NCBI RefSeq assembly: GCF_001639105.2
Contig: NZ_CP028904.1
Span: 218,672-252,414 of the forward strand
Origin: Azospirillum humicireducens
GTDB taxonomy: Bacteria; Pseudomonadota; Alphaproteobacteria; Azospirillales; Azospirillaceae
Direction: 5' to 3'
DNA length: 33,743 nucleotides
Under the pieces are notes generated by a model. That model was not told the origin of the DNA, did no database searches, and saw only the letters and a list, made by a program, of their open reading frames with translations. The translations under genes were made by a program, and so were the position numbers. How positions within the stretch are numbered: position 1 is the first letter of the stretch; every line of letters starts with the position of its first letter. Positions 15,914 to 23,959 of the stretch are shown here, one piece after another.

Positions 15914-16819
15914 ATGGAACGGGTCGCGACCTACAACCATCAGAACACGCTCGTCCAGTACATGCTGAAGGCCGAAGCCAAGGTGGCGGCCGAACAGATC
16001 CGGTCGGCATCGGGCCTGAATTCCACCGACTACAAGGGCATCGCCACCGACAGCAGCCGGCTGGTCAATCTGGAAAGCCATTACCGCCGCCTGGAACAGT
16101 ATGTCGACGAGGGCGAGGTCGTGAACGGCCGCATCCAGTCGATGTACGACGCGGTCGGCAGCATGACCGACCTGACCTCCCGCCTCAGCGCGCTGATCAC
16201 CGGACTGATGGGCGACAATGCCGCCGGGGTCGAGGGCGTGGTGGCGGAAGCCGGCCAGCTGATGGAGGAACTCGCCGGCCTGATGAACACGCAGCAGGAC
16301 GGACGCTACCTGTTCGCCGGCGGGCGCACCGACCGGACGGCGGTCGATCTCGACGGCTATGCCGCCCAAACCTATCCGTCCAGCTCCGACATCGGCTATT
16401 ACCAGGGCGATTCCACGGTCGCGCATTTCCAGGCTGCCGACGATTTCGTGCTGTCCTATGGCGTGACCGCCGACGATCCGGCCTTCGAACAGGCCCTGCG
16501 CGCCTTCAGCCTGATCGCCAACATGTCGACCGATCCGGTGGACGAGGATCTGCTGGCCGAAGCGACGACGCTGGCATCCGACGCGACCGACGGCCTGACC
16601 ATCGTCCAGGCCAAGCTGGGCGCCGCCAGCGCGTCGCTGGAAAACACCATCGACCGCCATGTGGACGAGCAGCTGGTGCTGCAGACCCAGGTCGACGACA
16701 TCCGCAGCGTCGACCTGGCCGAATCCACCACCAGGCTGTCGCAGCTCCAGGCCTCGCTGGAGGCCACCATGAGCCTGATGAAGATCCTCGAAGAGAACAG
16801 CCTGTCCGACTATCTGTGA
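15914..16819 (+). CDS. flgL: Flagellar hook-filament junction protein FlgL (HAP3)
   Basis: 301 residues with flagellin-like ends: the N-terminal helix pair (NHQNTLVQYMLKAEAKVAAEQIRSASGLNSTDYKG...SSRLVNLESHYRRLEQYV) and the C-terminal helix (LAESTTRLSQLQASLEATMSLMKILEENSLSDYL). The middle contains QDGRYLFAGGRTDRTAVDL, the FlgL G-rich turn. AAAGGAGA precedes the ATG. It sits between flgK and the flagellin gene. The 127-base gap after it carries promoter element P3, so the flagellin is separately transcribed. Confidence 0.94.
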   Translation: MERVATYNHQNTLVQYMLKAEAKVAAEQIRSASGLNSTDYKGIATDSSRLVNLESHYRRLEQYVDEGEVVNGRIQSMYDAVGSMTDLTSRLSALITGLMGDNAAGVEGVVAEAGQLMEELAGLMNTQQDGRYLFAGGRTDRTAVDLDGYAAQTYPSSSDIGYYQGDSTVAHFQAADDFVLSYGVTADDPAFEQALRAFSLIANMSTDPVDEDLLAEATTLASDATDGLTIVQAKLGAASASLENTIDRHVDEQLVLQTQVDDIRSVDLAESTTRLSQLQASLEATMSLMKILEENSLSDYL

Positions 16820-16844
16820 CCGCCGCGAAGGCGTCCGCAAAAAA

Positions 16845-16897
16845 ACTTCTACCCCAATCGAAAAACCCCGCCAGTTTCCGCCGCGTCCCCCGTGAGT
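16845..16897 (+). promoter_or_regulatory. Flagellar promoter element P3, upstream of the flagellin gene
   Basis: An A-rich tract is followed by GCCAGTTTCCG at 16870 and CGTGAGT at 16891, again 21 bases apart. It differs from P1/P2 at a few positions (GCCAGT for GCCAGC, CGTGAG for CGTGGA) while keeping the core. Leader to the flagellin ATG is about 50 bases. Confidence 0.55.
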
Positions 16898-16946
16898 CCC
16901 GGTGAGGGTCGCCGAAACGGCCCCGGTTCGATCAGGAGACCAGATC

Positions 16947-17771
16947 ATGCCCGTCATCACGACCAACACGGCATCCAATTCGGCGCTTCGCTATCTGAAC
17001 ATCAATTCCGAAAACCAGTCGGATTCGGTGTCGAAGATCGCCAGCGGCTCGCGCATCACCAAGGCGTCGGACGACGCCGCCGGCCTTGCCGTCGGCACCT
17101 CGCTGCAGTCGGACATCACCGTGCTGAACCAGGCCGCCACCAACGCCTCGCACGGCTCTTCGATCCTGCAGACCGCCGACGGCGGCATGTCCAGCATCTC
17201 CGACATCGTGCAGCGCATGCGCTCGCTGGCGACGCAGTCGCTCTCCGGTTCGGTCACCGACAACGAGCGCGCCTATCTGGATGCCGAGTTCCAGCAGCTG
17301 CAGGACGAAATCGACGGCATCGCGTCCGGCACCCGCTTCAACGACGAATCGCTGCTCGACGGCACCGAACAATGGGCGTCGGGCGTGAATTTCCGCGTCG
17401 GCACCACCGACACCGACAACATCACGGTGACCATCGGCGACGTGACCACCACCGGTCTGGGCATCAACGCGCTGGATGTCGGCACGTCGGCGACCGCCGC
17501 CGCCGCGCTGACCGCGCTCGACACCGCGGTGACCAGCCTGTCGGACGCCCGCGCCGATGTCGGCGCGCTGATCTCGCGCTTCGAGTTCCGCAGCGACATG
17601 ATCGACACCACCATCGAGAACACCGAAGCGGCGCAATCCGCGATCATGGACGTCGACGTGGCGGCCCAGCAATCGCAGCTCGCTTCGGAAAAGGTGCTGA
17701 CCCAGGCGGCCATCGCCGTCCTGTCGCAAGCGAACTCGATGCCGGAAAACCTGCTCTCCCTGCTGCGCTGA
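16947..17771 (+). CDS. fliC: Flagellin (short, lateral-type)
   Basis: Filament subunit of 274 residues, short for a flagellin, with conserved D0/D1 ends and a small middle. N-terminal: ITTNTASNSALRYLN, then KIASGSRITKASDDAAGLAV and RMRSLATQSLSGSVTDNERAYLDAEFQQLQDEI. C-terminal: LISRFEFRSDMIDTTIENTEAAQSAIMDVDVAAQQSQLASEKVLTQAAIAVLSQAN, ending PENLLSLLR. Start at ATG 16947, preceded by AGGAGA; an in-frame upstream start at 16902 overlaps the leader. No other flagellin gene in the window. Short size and the late-gene-only context resemble lateral flagellins of Azospirillum (family knowledge, not proof). Surface Ser/Thr residues in the middle could be glycosylated by the nearby TPR protein. Confidence 0.97.
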   Translation: MPVITTNTASNSALRYLNINSENQSDSVSKIASGSRITKASDDAAGLAVGTSLQSDITVLNQAATNASHGSSILQTADGGMSSISDIVQRMRSLATQSLSGSVTDNERAYLDAEFQQLQDEIDGIASGTRFNDESLLDGTEQWASGVNFRVGTTDTDNITVTIGDVTTTGLGINALDVGTSATAAAALTALDTAVTSLSDARADVGALISRFEFRSDMIDTTIENTEAAQSAIMDVDVAAQQSQLASEKVLTQAAIAVLSQANSMPENLLSLLR

Positions 17772-17859
17772 CGGTTGGCCGGCCGCCGCGCCGGCGCCCC
17801 CGCCCAGCCTCACATCTCCGCGGGGCGCCGCCTTCCGGCGGCCTCTACAACCGCCGCGC

Positions 17860-17906
17860 TCATCCTTCCCCGGCCGCCGCAATACCGGCAGCCGGAGAAG
17901 GATGAC
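17860..17906 (+). promoter_or_regulatory. Long RNA hairpin covering the fliD ribosome-binding site and start codon
   Basis: TCATCCTTCCCCGG (17860-17873) pairs with CCGGAGAAGGATGA (17893-17906): 13 of 14 bases match, with one C-A mismatch. The 3' arm contains GGAGAAGG and the ATG at 17902, so the folded leader would block translation. The 19-base loop can form a small GC hairpin itself. It could be a translational switch, or a REP-like intergenic palindrome that happens to sit there. A second small hairpin (GCCGCC, TTCC, GGCGGC at 17827-17842) precedes it. Confidence 0.6.
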
Positions 17907-19614
17907 CATCCGGGGGATTACCGCCGCCATGACCACAGTCACCTCGACCACCAGCACGACGACCACCGCCGCAAGCACCGGCTATTCTGCGCTGACCTCC
18001 AGCGATTCCGGCACGGGCATCGACTATTCCCTGCTGATCGAGGCGAAGGTCAACGCGCGCCTGACCAAGGCCGACCGGATCGACGCCAAGATCACCGCGA
18101 ACGAGGCGAAGATCACCGCCTACACCGATCTGCAGGACCTTCTGCAGACGGTGAACGAATCGCTGGACGGTCTGCGCAACCGCACCACATCGACCGGCGC
18201 CTCCAGCAATCTGTTCAGCCAGCGCGCCGCCTATATCGGCGACGACGACGTGTTCAGCGCGACGGTGGACGACGATACCGAGGTCGGGACCTATTCGGTG
18301 GTGGTGCAGCAGATCGCGACGAAGCACAAGATCGCCGCCGACAGCGCCAGCAGCAAGACCGACGCGCTGGGGTATTCCGGCGGCTTCACACTGCAGGCGG
18401 CCGATGGCAGCGCCGTGACCATTTCGATGGAGAGCGACGACAGCCTGACCGACCTGCGCGATGCCATCAACGCCCAGAAATCGACGAGCGGAGTCACCGC
18501 CAGCATCGTACAGGTCAGCGACAGCGGCTATCAGCTGATCCTGACCGCCAACAACACCGGCGAAGAGATCACGCTGACCGACGGCGGCGACGGGGTGCTG
18601 TCCTCGCTTGGCCTCACCGATGACGACGGCGCAATCAAGAACGAGCTGGTCGCGGTCCAGGATGCGATCGTCGAGATCGACGGCGTCACCATCACCCGCA
18701 GTTCCAACACCATCGACGACGCCATCGAGGGCGTGACGCTGAATCTCTACAGCGCCAGCCCGGACACCGCGGTCTCGATGGAGATCTCGACCGACCTGTC
18801 GTCGATCAAGACCGCGATCACCGATTTCGTCGATGCCTACAACGCCTATCGCGACTTCGTGGTCACCCAGCAATCGACCACCTCGGACGGCGAGGCGAGC
18901 GAGGATGCGACGCTGTTCGCCGACAGCCTGCTGCGCCAGATCACGCAGTCGGTGTCGAGCGCGCTGAACACCACGATCGCCACCGACGATGGGACCGTGC
19001 TGTCCCTTGCCTCCCTCGGCATCACGTTCGACAGCACCAACAATCTGGAACTGGACGAGGACACGCTGAACAGCGTCCTCAGCTCCGACCTGGATGCAGT
19101 GAAGCAGCTGCTCGGCCTCAATATGACGTCTTCGTCGAGCCAGCTGTCCCTGCTGCGCTACGAAACCGCGCAGACGCCCCAGTCCTTCACCCTCGACATC
19201 GTCCGGGGCGAGGACGGGACGCTGACCTCCGCCTCGGTCGATGGCGACAGCAGCCTGTTCACCGTCAGCGGCAACCGCATCATCGGCGCCGAAGGCACGG
19301 CCTACGAGGGCATCGTTCTCGTCTACACCGGCAGCAGCGGCAGCGTCGACGTCGATTTCTCCCAGGGACTGGCCGACACGCTGTACAGCGCCATCGATGC
19401 TGCGGCCGCCGACTACGACAGCGACCTCACCACCGCCATCGACGACCTCGAGGCCCAGGATACCACGCTGCAGAGCCGGTCGGACGACATCCGCGCCAAG
19501 GCCGAAACCTACCGCACGACGCTGACCGCCTATTACGCCCGGCTGGAGGCGGCGGCCGAAACCGCGGCCCTGCTGTTGAAACAGCTGACCTACAGCGAGG
19601 ACGACGACAGCTGA
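17902..19614 (+). CDS. fliD: Flagellar filament cap protein FliD (HAP2)
   Basis: 570 residues. The N-terminal Thr/Ser-rich leader is followed by FliD-typical text (GIDYSLLIEAKVNARLTKADRIDAKITANEAKITAYTDLQDLLQTVNESLDGLRN). The D2-D3 core includes DDDTEVGTYSVVVQQIATKHKI and SLTDLRDAINAQKSTSGVTASI. C-terminal helices include YDSDLTTAIDDLEAQDTTLQSRSDDIRAKAETYRTTLTAYYARLE. Start taken as ATG 17902 with GGAG and AAGG directly ahead; ATG 17929 is an alternative that would lie outside the hairpin and has GGGGGA 11 bases ahead, so the start matters for regulation. It follows the flagellin gene by 130 bases. Confidence 0.94.
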   Translation: MTIRGITAAMTTVTSTTSTTTTAASTGYSALTSSDSGTGIDYSLLIEAKVNARLTKADRIDAKITANEAKITAYTDLQDLLQTVNESLDGLRNRTTSTGASSNLFSQRAAYIGDDDVFSATVDDDTEVGTYSVVVQQIATKHKIAADSASSKTDALGYSGGFTLQAADGSAVTISMESDDSLTDLRDAINAQKSTSGVTASIVQVSDSGYQLILTANNTGEEITLTDGGDGVLSSLGLTDDDGAIKNELVAVQDAIVEIDGVTITRSSNTIDDAIEGVTLNLYSASPDTAVSMEISTDLSSIKTAITDFVDAYNAYRDFVVTQQSTTSDGEASEDATLFADSLLRQITQSVSSALNTTIATDDGTVLSLASLGITFDSTNNLELDEDTLNSVLSSDLDAVKQLLGLNMTSSSSQLSLLRYETAQTPQSFTLDIVRGEDGTLTSASVDGDSSLFTVSGNRIIGAEGTAYEGIVLVYTGSSGSVDVDFSQGLADTLYSAIDAAAADYDSDLTTAIDDLEAQDTTLQSRSDDIRAKAETYRTTLTAYYARLEAAAETAALLLKQLTYSEDDDS

Positions 19615-19684
19615 GCGGTCTCGGTACGACCGACCCCAGCCCTTCCGAAAGCAAGGCTCTTCCCCATCACGAGGACTCGGCGCC

Positions 19685-20164
19685 ATGCGCAACTCCGCCT
19701 ATTCGAAAGCCCTGAACGCCTATGCCGTCGCCAACAGCACGGTGCCGCCGCTGGTCGCCGTGGTCCGGCTTTACGAGCGGGCGATGATCCATCTGCACGC
19801 CGCCCGCGACGCCGCTGCCGCGCGCCGCTTCGAAGACCATCATGCGGCCATCCAGCGCGCCGTGATGGTGTTCGCAGGTCTTGATTCCATTCTAATTTTC
19901 GGCAAATATGAGGATGTTGCCTGGACGCTCCGGCGGTTCTATCGCCGGCTGATCGCACAGGCGGGCGCCGCCGCCAGCCGGAAGGATCCGGTTGCGGCCT
20001 GCGACTCACTCATCAGCCAGACCTCCTTCATGCTGAAGGCCTGGCAGGCCATCGCCGCAGAACGCGGCGGGCCTTCCACTGTCGTCGGTGCCCCGGCCAA
20101 AGGGCCGCATGCATCCGTCGTCGGGAGAACGATGGATCATGCTCATGGCGGACTCTCGGCTTGA
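19685..20164 (+). CDS. fliS: Flagellin export chaperone FliS
   Basis: 159 residues, helical, with the FliS layout: AYSKALNAYAVANSTVPPLVAVVRLYERAMIHLHAARDA near the N terminus, then a helix bundle including AVMVFAGLDSILIFGKYEDVAWTLRRFYRRL. FliS binds the flagellin C terminus in the cytoplasm until export. GAGGA lies about ten bases before the ATG. It sits directly after fliD, as in most flagellar clusters. FlaF, another alphaproteobacterial flagellin regulator, was considered; position and the LY(E/D)xA motif favour FliS. The C-terminal 35 residues look disordered and overlap the presumed start of the sigma gene. Confidence 0.88.
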   Translation: MRNSAYSKALNAYAVANSTVPPLVAVVRLYERAMIHLHAARDAAAARRFEDHHAAIQRAVMVFAGLDSILIFGKYEDVAWTLRRFYRRLIAQAGAAASRKDPVAACDSLISQTSFMLKAWQAIAAERGGPSTVVGAPAKGPHASVVGRTMDHAHGGLSA

Positions 20165-20849
20165 TGCCAGACGCCGGTCGGACGACTGCGGGCGCCCCGA
20201 TCCCGGACTGGTCGATCGCGGACTGGCGATGACCGGCGAGGTGACGCGGGGGACCGCCGCCGGCGCCATCGTTCCACTGGGCGAGGAACCGGACGAGACG
20301 CTCATGGCGCAGATCCGGTCCGGCAGCCAGACGGCCTACCGGCGCCTGGTCCACCGCCACCTGAAGCGCACCTATGCGCTGGCTCGCCGCCTGACCGGCA
20401 ACGAGGCGGAGGCGGAGGACGTCGTGCAGGATGCCTTCCTGCAGGTCTGGCAACGCCGCGCCCAATGGACCGACGACGGCGGCGCCCGCTTCACCACCTG
20501 GCTCTACCGGGTGGTGGTGAACCGCTGCATCGACCACAAGAGGCGGCCGGTCGGCCAGGATCTGGATGCGGTGGCGGAACCGTCGGACGCCGCGCCCGAC
20601 GCGGTGAGCACCATCCACCGCCGGCAGGTCGCCGCCCGCCTCCTGGATGCCCAGAACAAGCTGACCCCGCAGCAGCGCGCCGCGGTGACGTTGTTTTATT
20701 ACGAGAATTTAAGCAACGCCGACATCGCGAGCGTTATGCAAATCAGCATAGGTGCTGTAGAATCTCTTTTGAAACGTGCGCGCCAGCAGCTCCGGCTGCT
20801 GCTGCGCGCCAGTGCGCAGGCGGCCAGGGATTCATTCGATGACGGATGA
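20139..20849 (+). CDS. ECF-type RNA polymerase sigma factor, directly downstream of the flagellar cluster
   Basis: Up to 236 residues. Region 2: YRRLVHRHLKRTYALARRLTG, AEDVVQDAFLQVW, RFTTWLYRVVVNRCIDHKRR. Region 4: KLTPQQRAAVTLFYYENLSNADIASVMQISIGAVESLLKRARQQL. Start uncertain: ATG 20139 has GGGAGA ten bases ahead and overlaps fliS by 26 bases, while ATG 20229 would start just before the conserved part but lacks a good ribosome site. It is in line with fliS and overlaps the next gene by 11 bases. Clear paralogue of the sigma factor at 9911-10486. A role in late flagellar transcription is inferred from position and from the repeated promoter elements. The codon stretch at 20690-20770 is noticeably AT-richer than its surroundings. 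Confidence 0.92.
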   Translation: MLMADSRLDARRRSDDCGRPDPGLVDRGLAMTGEVTRGTAAGAIVPLGEEPDETLMAQIRSGSQTAYRRLVHRHLKRTYALARRLTGNEAEAEDVVQDAFLQVWQRRAQWTDDGGARFTTWLYRVVVNRCIDHKRRPVGQDLDAVAEPSDAAPDAVSTIHRRQVAARLLDAQNKLTPQQRAAVTLFYYENLSNADIASVMQISIGAVESLLKRARQQLRLLLRASAQAARDSFDDG

Positions 20850-21117
20850 GGAGTTTCGCGATCAGCTCGATCGCCACGGGGGCGACCTCGCACTCTGGCC
20901 CGCCGATGCGGCCCGGGATGCGCGGCGCCTTCTTCTGCGTTCGGTCAAGGCGCAGGCGATGCTGGACGAGATGGTGACGATGGAACTGGCGCTCGGCCGG
21001 TCGGAGGATCGCCCGCCGCCCGGCCTCGCCGACCGTATCTTCGCCGCGGCTTTCCGCCTGCCGCAGTCCGATCGCGGCTTCGACGAGGACGGCGATCAGC
21101 CGCCGCGGCTGATGTAA
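20839..21117 (+). CDS. Small partner protein of the ECF sigma factor (candidate anti-sigma, GxDLxxWP type)
   Basis: 92 residues, overlapping the sigma gene by 11 bases. The N-terminal text FRDQLDRHGGDLALWPADAARDARRLLL parallels the membrane protein at 9486-9914 (FKRYAAAYGADLDRWP...). It lacks that protein's membrane helix, ends shortly after a putative helix (GLADRIFAAAFRL) and has an acidic tail. No zinc-binding anti-sigma motif. Its pairing with an ECF sigma gene in both loci is the main reason to suspect anti-sigma function; being soluble, it would need a cytoplasmic signal. It converges on the TPR gene with only three bases between the stops. Confidence 0.8.
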   Translation: MTDEEFRDQLDRHGGDLALWPADAARDARRLLLRSVKAQAMLDEMVTMELALGRSEDRPPPGLADRIFAAAFRLPQSDRGFDEDGDQPPRLM

Positions 21118-21120
21118 CAG

Positions 21121-23430
21121 TCAGTTGGCGGCGACCCGACTCAACTCCACCGCAATACGCTCAAGCGCCTGTTCGAGCCCCTGAGAGGCCAGCGGCTGAA
21201 ACAGGCGCATCGACGGGTACCAGGGTCGACCGGCAGTGCCGAGCTGCGTCCAGTCGCGATGGCCGAAACGCCAGACCGGGACGCCCAGCGCACCGGCAAG
21301 CTCCGCCACCGAGTTCGCCGGCGCGATCACGAGATCGAGTGCAGAGACCAGTGATGCCGTCTCTTCGAAATCGTCGCGCAGATCCAGCCCGGTCCAGCCA
21401 TAGATCGGCTTCCCGAACCGGCGTTCCGCCGCCAGGATTTCGTGCTGGCACTCGTCATATTGCAGGTTCACGAAGGCGATGCCGGGCACCGAGAAGACCG
21501 CTCCCCAGGACTCCAGCGGCAGATAGGCGCTGCGGCGGTCGGCGGTCATCAGTTGGCTGCGCCAGCTTATGCCGACACGCAGGTTGTCGCCCGTGCCGTC
21601 CAACCGCTCGCGCCAGTCGGCGATGCGACTGCCTTCGGCGAACAGCCAGCAGGACCGCGTCGGGAAAGCCGACAGCCGTTCCCGCAGCAAACGGGGGACC
21701 GAGCCGGCCGGGATGTGATAGTCGCAATCGACCGTCTCGGCTTCTGTCAACCCGCAGTGCGGCTGCTCGGCCCGCAGGGTCGCCTTGGGGAAGGAGCGTG
21801 CGAAGAGCGGCACCAGTCGGCGTTCGCACTCGATCACCACATGCCCCGCCATCTTGATCAAGTCGGGATAGCAGGACGCGAACAGGAACTCGTCGCCCAC
21901 CCCCTGCTCGCGCCAGATGAACAGACGCTTGCCGGCCAGCGGCTCGCCCTTCCATTCGGGAATGGTGAAGCGCCGCTCCGGACGGACGCGGCCGGCTTTG
22001 AAACGGAAGGCGTAGTCGGCCCAGCCGGCGTTCAGCGCGCCGCGTTCCAGCGACAGCAGACCGCGGTTGAAACGGGCCAGCGCATGGCCGGGTGCGGCGA
22101 CGATCGCGCGCTCGAACCAGCGGCCGGCGTCGGTGCGCCCCTGCCGCTGTTCCGCCAAGCCCAGGGTGCAGAGCGGGTCGGCCAACGACGGCGCCAGTGC
22201 CAGGGCTCTGCGGCAGGCGGCATCGGCTTCGACCGGACTTTGAGCGCCGTTCAGTGCATAAGCCAGCACGGCATGCAGTGGTGCATGGCCGGGCATCAAG
22301 CGGATGGCGCGGCGAATCTGCACCATTGCTGAATTGAAGGCCTCCTGGTCCGACAGGTTGCCGCCGAGATTGCCCAGCGCATCGGCGAAGGCAGGGTTCA
22401 ACGCGAGCGCACGCTTCCAGCAGGCCTCTGCCTCCTCCCGCCGCGCCTGCGCCTTGCAGGTGTTGCCGAGATTGTTCCAGGCCTCCGCTTGGTACGGATT
22501 GCTGACAACTGCACGGCGCTGCCAGCGCTCGGCACTGCCTTTATCCCCGAGCGCGGAGACCGCCAACCCCAGATTAACGAGCGCCGGTACATGGAATGGA
22601 TCGATCACAAGCGCGGCACGGAACCGCTCCTGCGCTTGCCCATGGCGCCCCAACGAATGCAGCAGCAATCCAAGATTGTTGCGGGTCTCGGCATGGTCGG
22701 GCTGACGCCGGAGTGCCTCGGCATAGGCATTTTCCGCCTCGGCGGGCCGGCCCAATACCTGAAGCACGGCTCCCAAACTGGCCCAGACTGACCCGCTCTT
22801 GGCACCGAGTTCGATGGCTTCCCGATAAACCACAGCGGCCTCGGTCACTGCGCCCCAGCGGCGCAGGGCATTGGCCAGCGTGACGCGGGTGGCGGCATCC
22901 TTGGGCCGCAGTCTCGCCGCCAGACGGTAACAGCCGATGGCTGCGCCGGGCTGTCGCAGTTCCTCAAGCGCACGGCCCATGCCGAGCCGCGGTTCAGGCG
23001 CACCGGGCACCAGACGCGCCGCGGCACGGTAGCAACGCAGCGCTACCACTGGCCGCGCCTGCCGTCCGGCAACAGCCCCCATTAAGCACAGTGCGTCGGC
23101 ATCGCCGGGATCCACCGCCAGTGCATGGCGGGCACTGGGGAGGGCGGCGGTCACTTGCCCCTCCTCCAACAATGTTTGCCCCAGCGCCAGATGGTAGGAG
23201 CCGATCAACGCATTGGACCGCGCTGCGGTGTCGAACAGACGGGTGGCATCGGTCCGCCGCCCATCCTGTAGGGCGATATGACCCAGCAGATGGGCGGCAT
23301 CGCCATGCGTCGGGTCAATGCGCAGGATTTCGCGATAGAATCGCTCAGCCCGCTCGGTTTGTCCCGCATTGTGATGCTGGACCGCCAGACGCATCAATCC
23401 GTCGGTACGCCGGGTCGCGCTCCCATCCAT
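21121..23430 (-). CDS. TPR protein with glycosyltransferase-like C-terminal domain (candidate flagellin glycosyltransferase)
   Basis: 769 residues if started at ATG 23430. Residues about 10-480 are a chain of at least a dozen TPR repeats (for example LAVQHHNAGQTERAERFYREILRIDP and NNLGLLLHSLGRHGQAQERFRAALVIDP). The C-terminal part (about 500-769) resembles GT9/GT41-like domains of bacterial TPR glycosyltransferases: LFIWREQGVGDEFLFAS, VVIECERRLVPLFARSFP, LRVGISWRSQ and SALDLVIAPANSVAELAGALGVPVWRFG. TPR-GT proteins such as FlmG of Caulobacter glycosylate flagellin, and this gene lies next to fliC-fliD-fliS. The reading frame is open upstream to 23922, but that extension is IS630 transposase text, so ATG 23430 was chosen; its ribosome site is weak. 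Acceptor and sugar unknown. Confidence 0.85.
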   Translation of the reverse strand: MDGSATRRTDGLMRLAVQHHNAGQTERAERFYREILRIDPTHGDAAHLLGHIALQDGRRTDATRLFDTAARSNALIGSYHLALGQTLLEEGQVTAALPSARHALAVDPGDADALCLMGAVAGRQARPVVALRCYRAAARLVPGAPEPRLGMGRALEELRQPGAAIGCYRLAARLRPKDAATRVTLANALRRWGAVTEAAVVYREAIELGAKSGSVWASLGAVLQVLGRPAEAENAYAEALRRQPDHAETRNNLGLLLHSLGRHGQAQERFRAALVIDPFHVPALVNLGLAVSALGDKGSAERWQRRAVVSNPYQAEAWNNLGNTCKAQARREEAEACWKRALALNPAFADALGNLGGNLSDQEAFNSAMVQIRRAIRLMPGHAPLHAVLAYALNGAQSPVEADAACRRALALAPSLADPLCTLGLAEQRQGRTDAGRWFERAIVAAPGHALARFNRGLLSLERGALNAGWADYAFRFKAGRVRPERRFTIPEWKGEPLAGKRLFIWREQGVGDEFLFASCYPDLIKMAGHVVIECERRLVPLFARSFPKATLRAEQPHCGLTEAETVDCDYHIPAGSVPRLLRERLSAFPTRSCWLFAEGSRIADWRERLDGTGDNLRVGISWRSQLMTADRRSAYLPLESWGAVFSVPGIAFVNLQYDECQHEILAAERRFGKPIYGWTGLDLRDDFEETASLVSALDLVIAPANSVAELAGALGVPVWRFGHRDWTQLGTAGRPWYPSMRLFQPLASQGLEQALERIAVELSRVAAN

Positions 23431-23474
23431 GGTCGTCGTCGTTCCGTCAATGAACCCGTTGGCGGCATCCTGGG

Positions 23475-23922
23475 CCGCGTCTTTTTGTTTTACGGTGCTG
23501 GAACGGAACTCCTGCGCAGGTGTTGTCAAGTTGCCGGCGGGGAGTGGAATTGCGGTCAGCAGGCCTGTGAGGGCGTTCCAGGCGTCACAGCAGGCCTTGA
23601 CGACTGCGTTGTAGTTGTCCTGGATCCGGTGGGAGAGGAAGCGCTCGCGCAGGCACAGCCAGACGCGCTCGACTGGGTTCAGTTCGGGGCTGTAGGGCGG
23701 CAACGGCACCAGCGTGATGTTGTCCGGCACGACCAGCGCCTGGACGTCCGGCTCCAGGCTTCGGGAGAAGCCGTCCAGGAACAGGCTCATGGCGGTGGTG
23801 GAAACGGTCGGCATAACCAGCGCGAAATCGGCGCCACTGGCTGGGCAGACGGCGGCGTAGAGGTAGGCCGATGTGAAATGCTTGTCGCACAACCAGGGTA
23901 GGTAGATGCTGTACATCAACAA
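23475..23922 (-). pseudogene. IS630-family transposase C-terminal fragment, fused in frame to the TPR gene
   Basis: The text HFTSAYLYAAVCPASGADFALVMPTVSTTAMSLFLDGFSRSLEPDV, then PDNITLVPLPPYSPELNPVERVWLCLRERFLSHR, is the C-terminal catalytic half of IS630-type transposases. About 15 residues, expected to carry the second catalytic Asp (the family's LDGAGWH block), are missing between QALVV and PDNITL, in frame. The right end of the element is unclear; the frame continues through about 30 unrelated residues into the TPR gene. Inactive. Confidence 0.8.
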
Positions 23923-23959
23923 CCTCTAGGGGCCGTCCTTCTGGCCGGTGCGGGCTTCC

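Noticed and set aside
13410..16010. 866-codon minus-strand frame under flgK
   Set aside because: Repetitive Gly/Arg/Val text typical of antisense GC-rich DNA; the plus strand holds clear flagellar genes.
17860..19692. 610-codon minus-strand frame under fliD
   Set aside because: Antisense shadow; fliD is supported by family text and context.
20088..20138. Longer N terminus for the second ECF sigma factor
   Set aside because: It would lie deep inside fliS and adds text without sigma features; GGGAGA supports ATG 20139.
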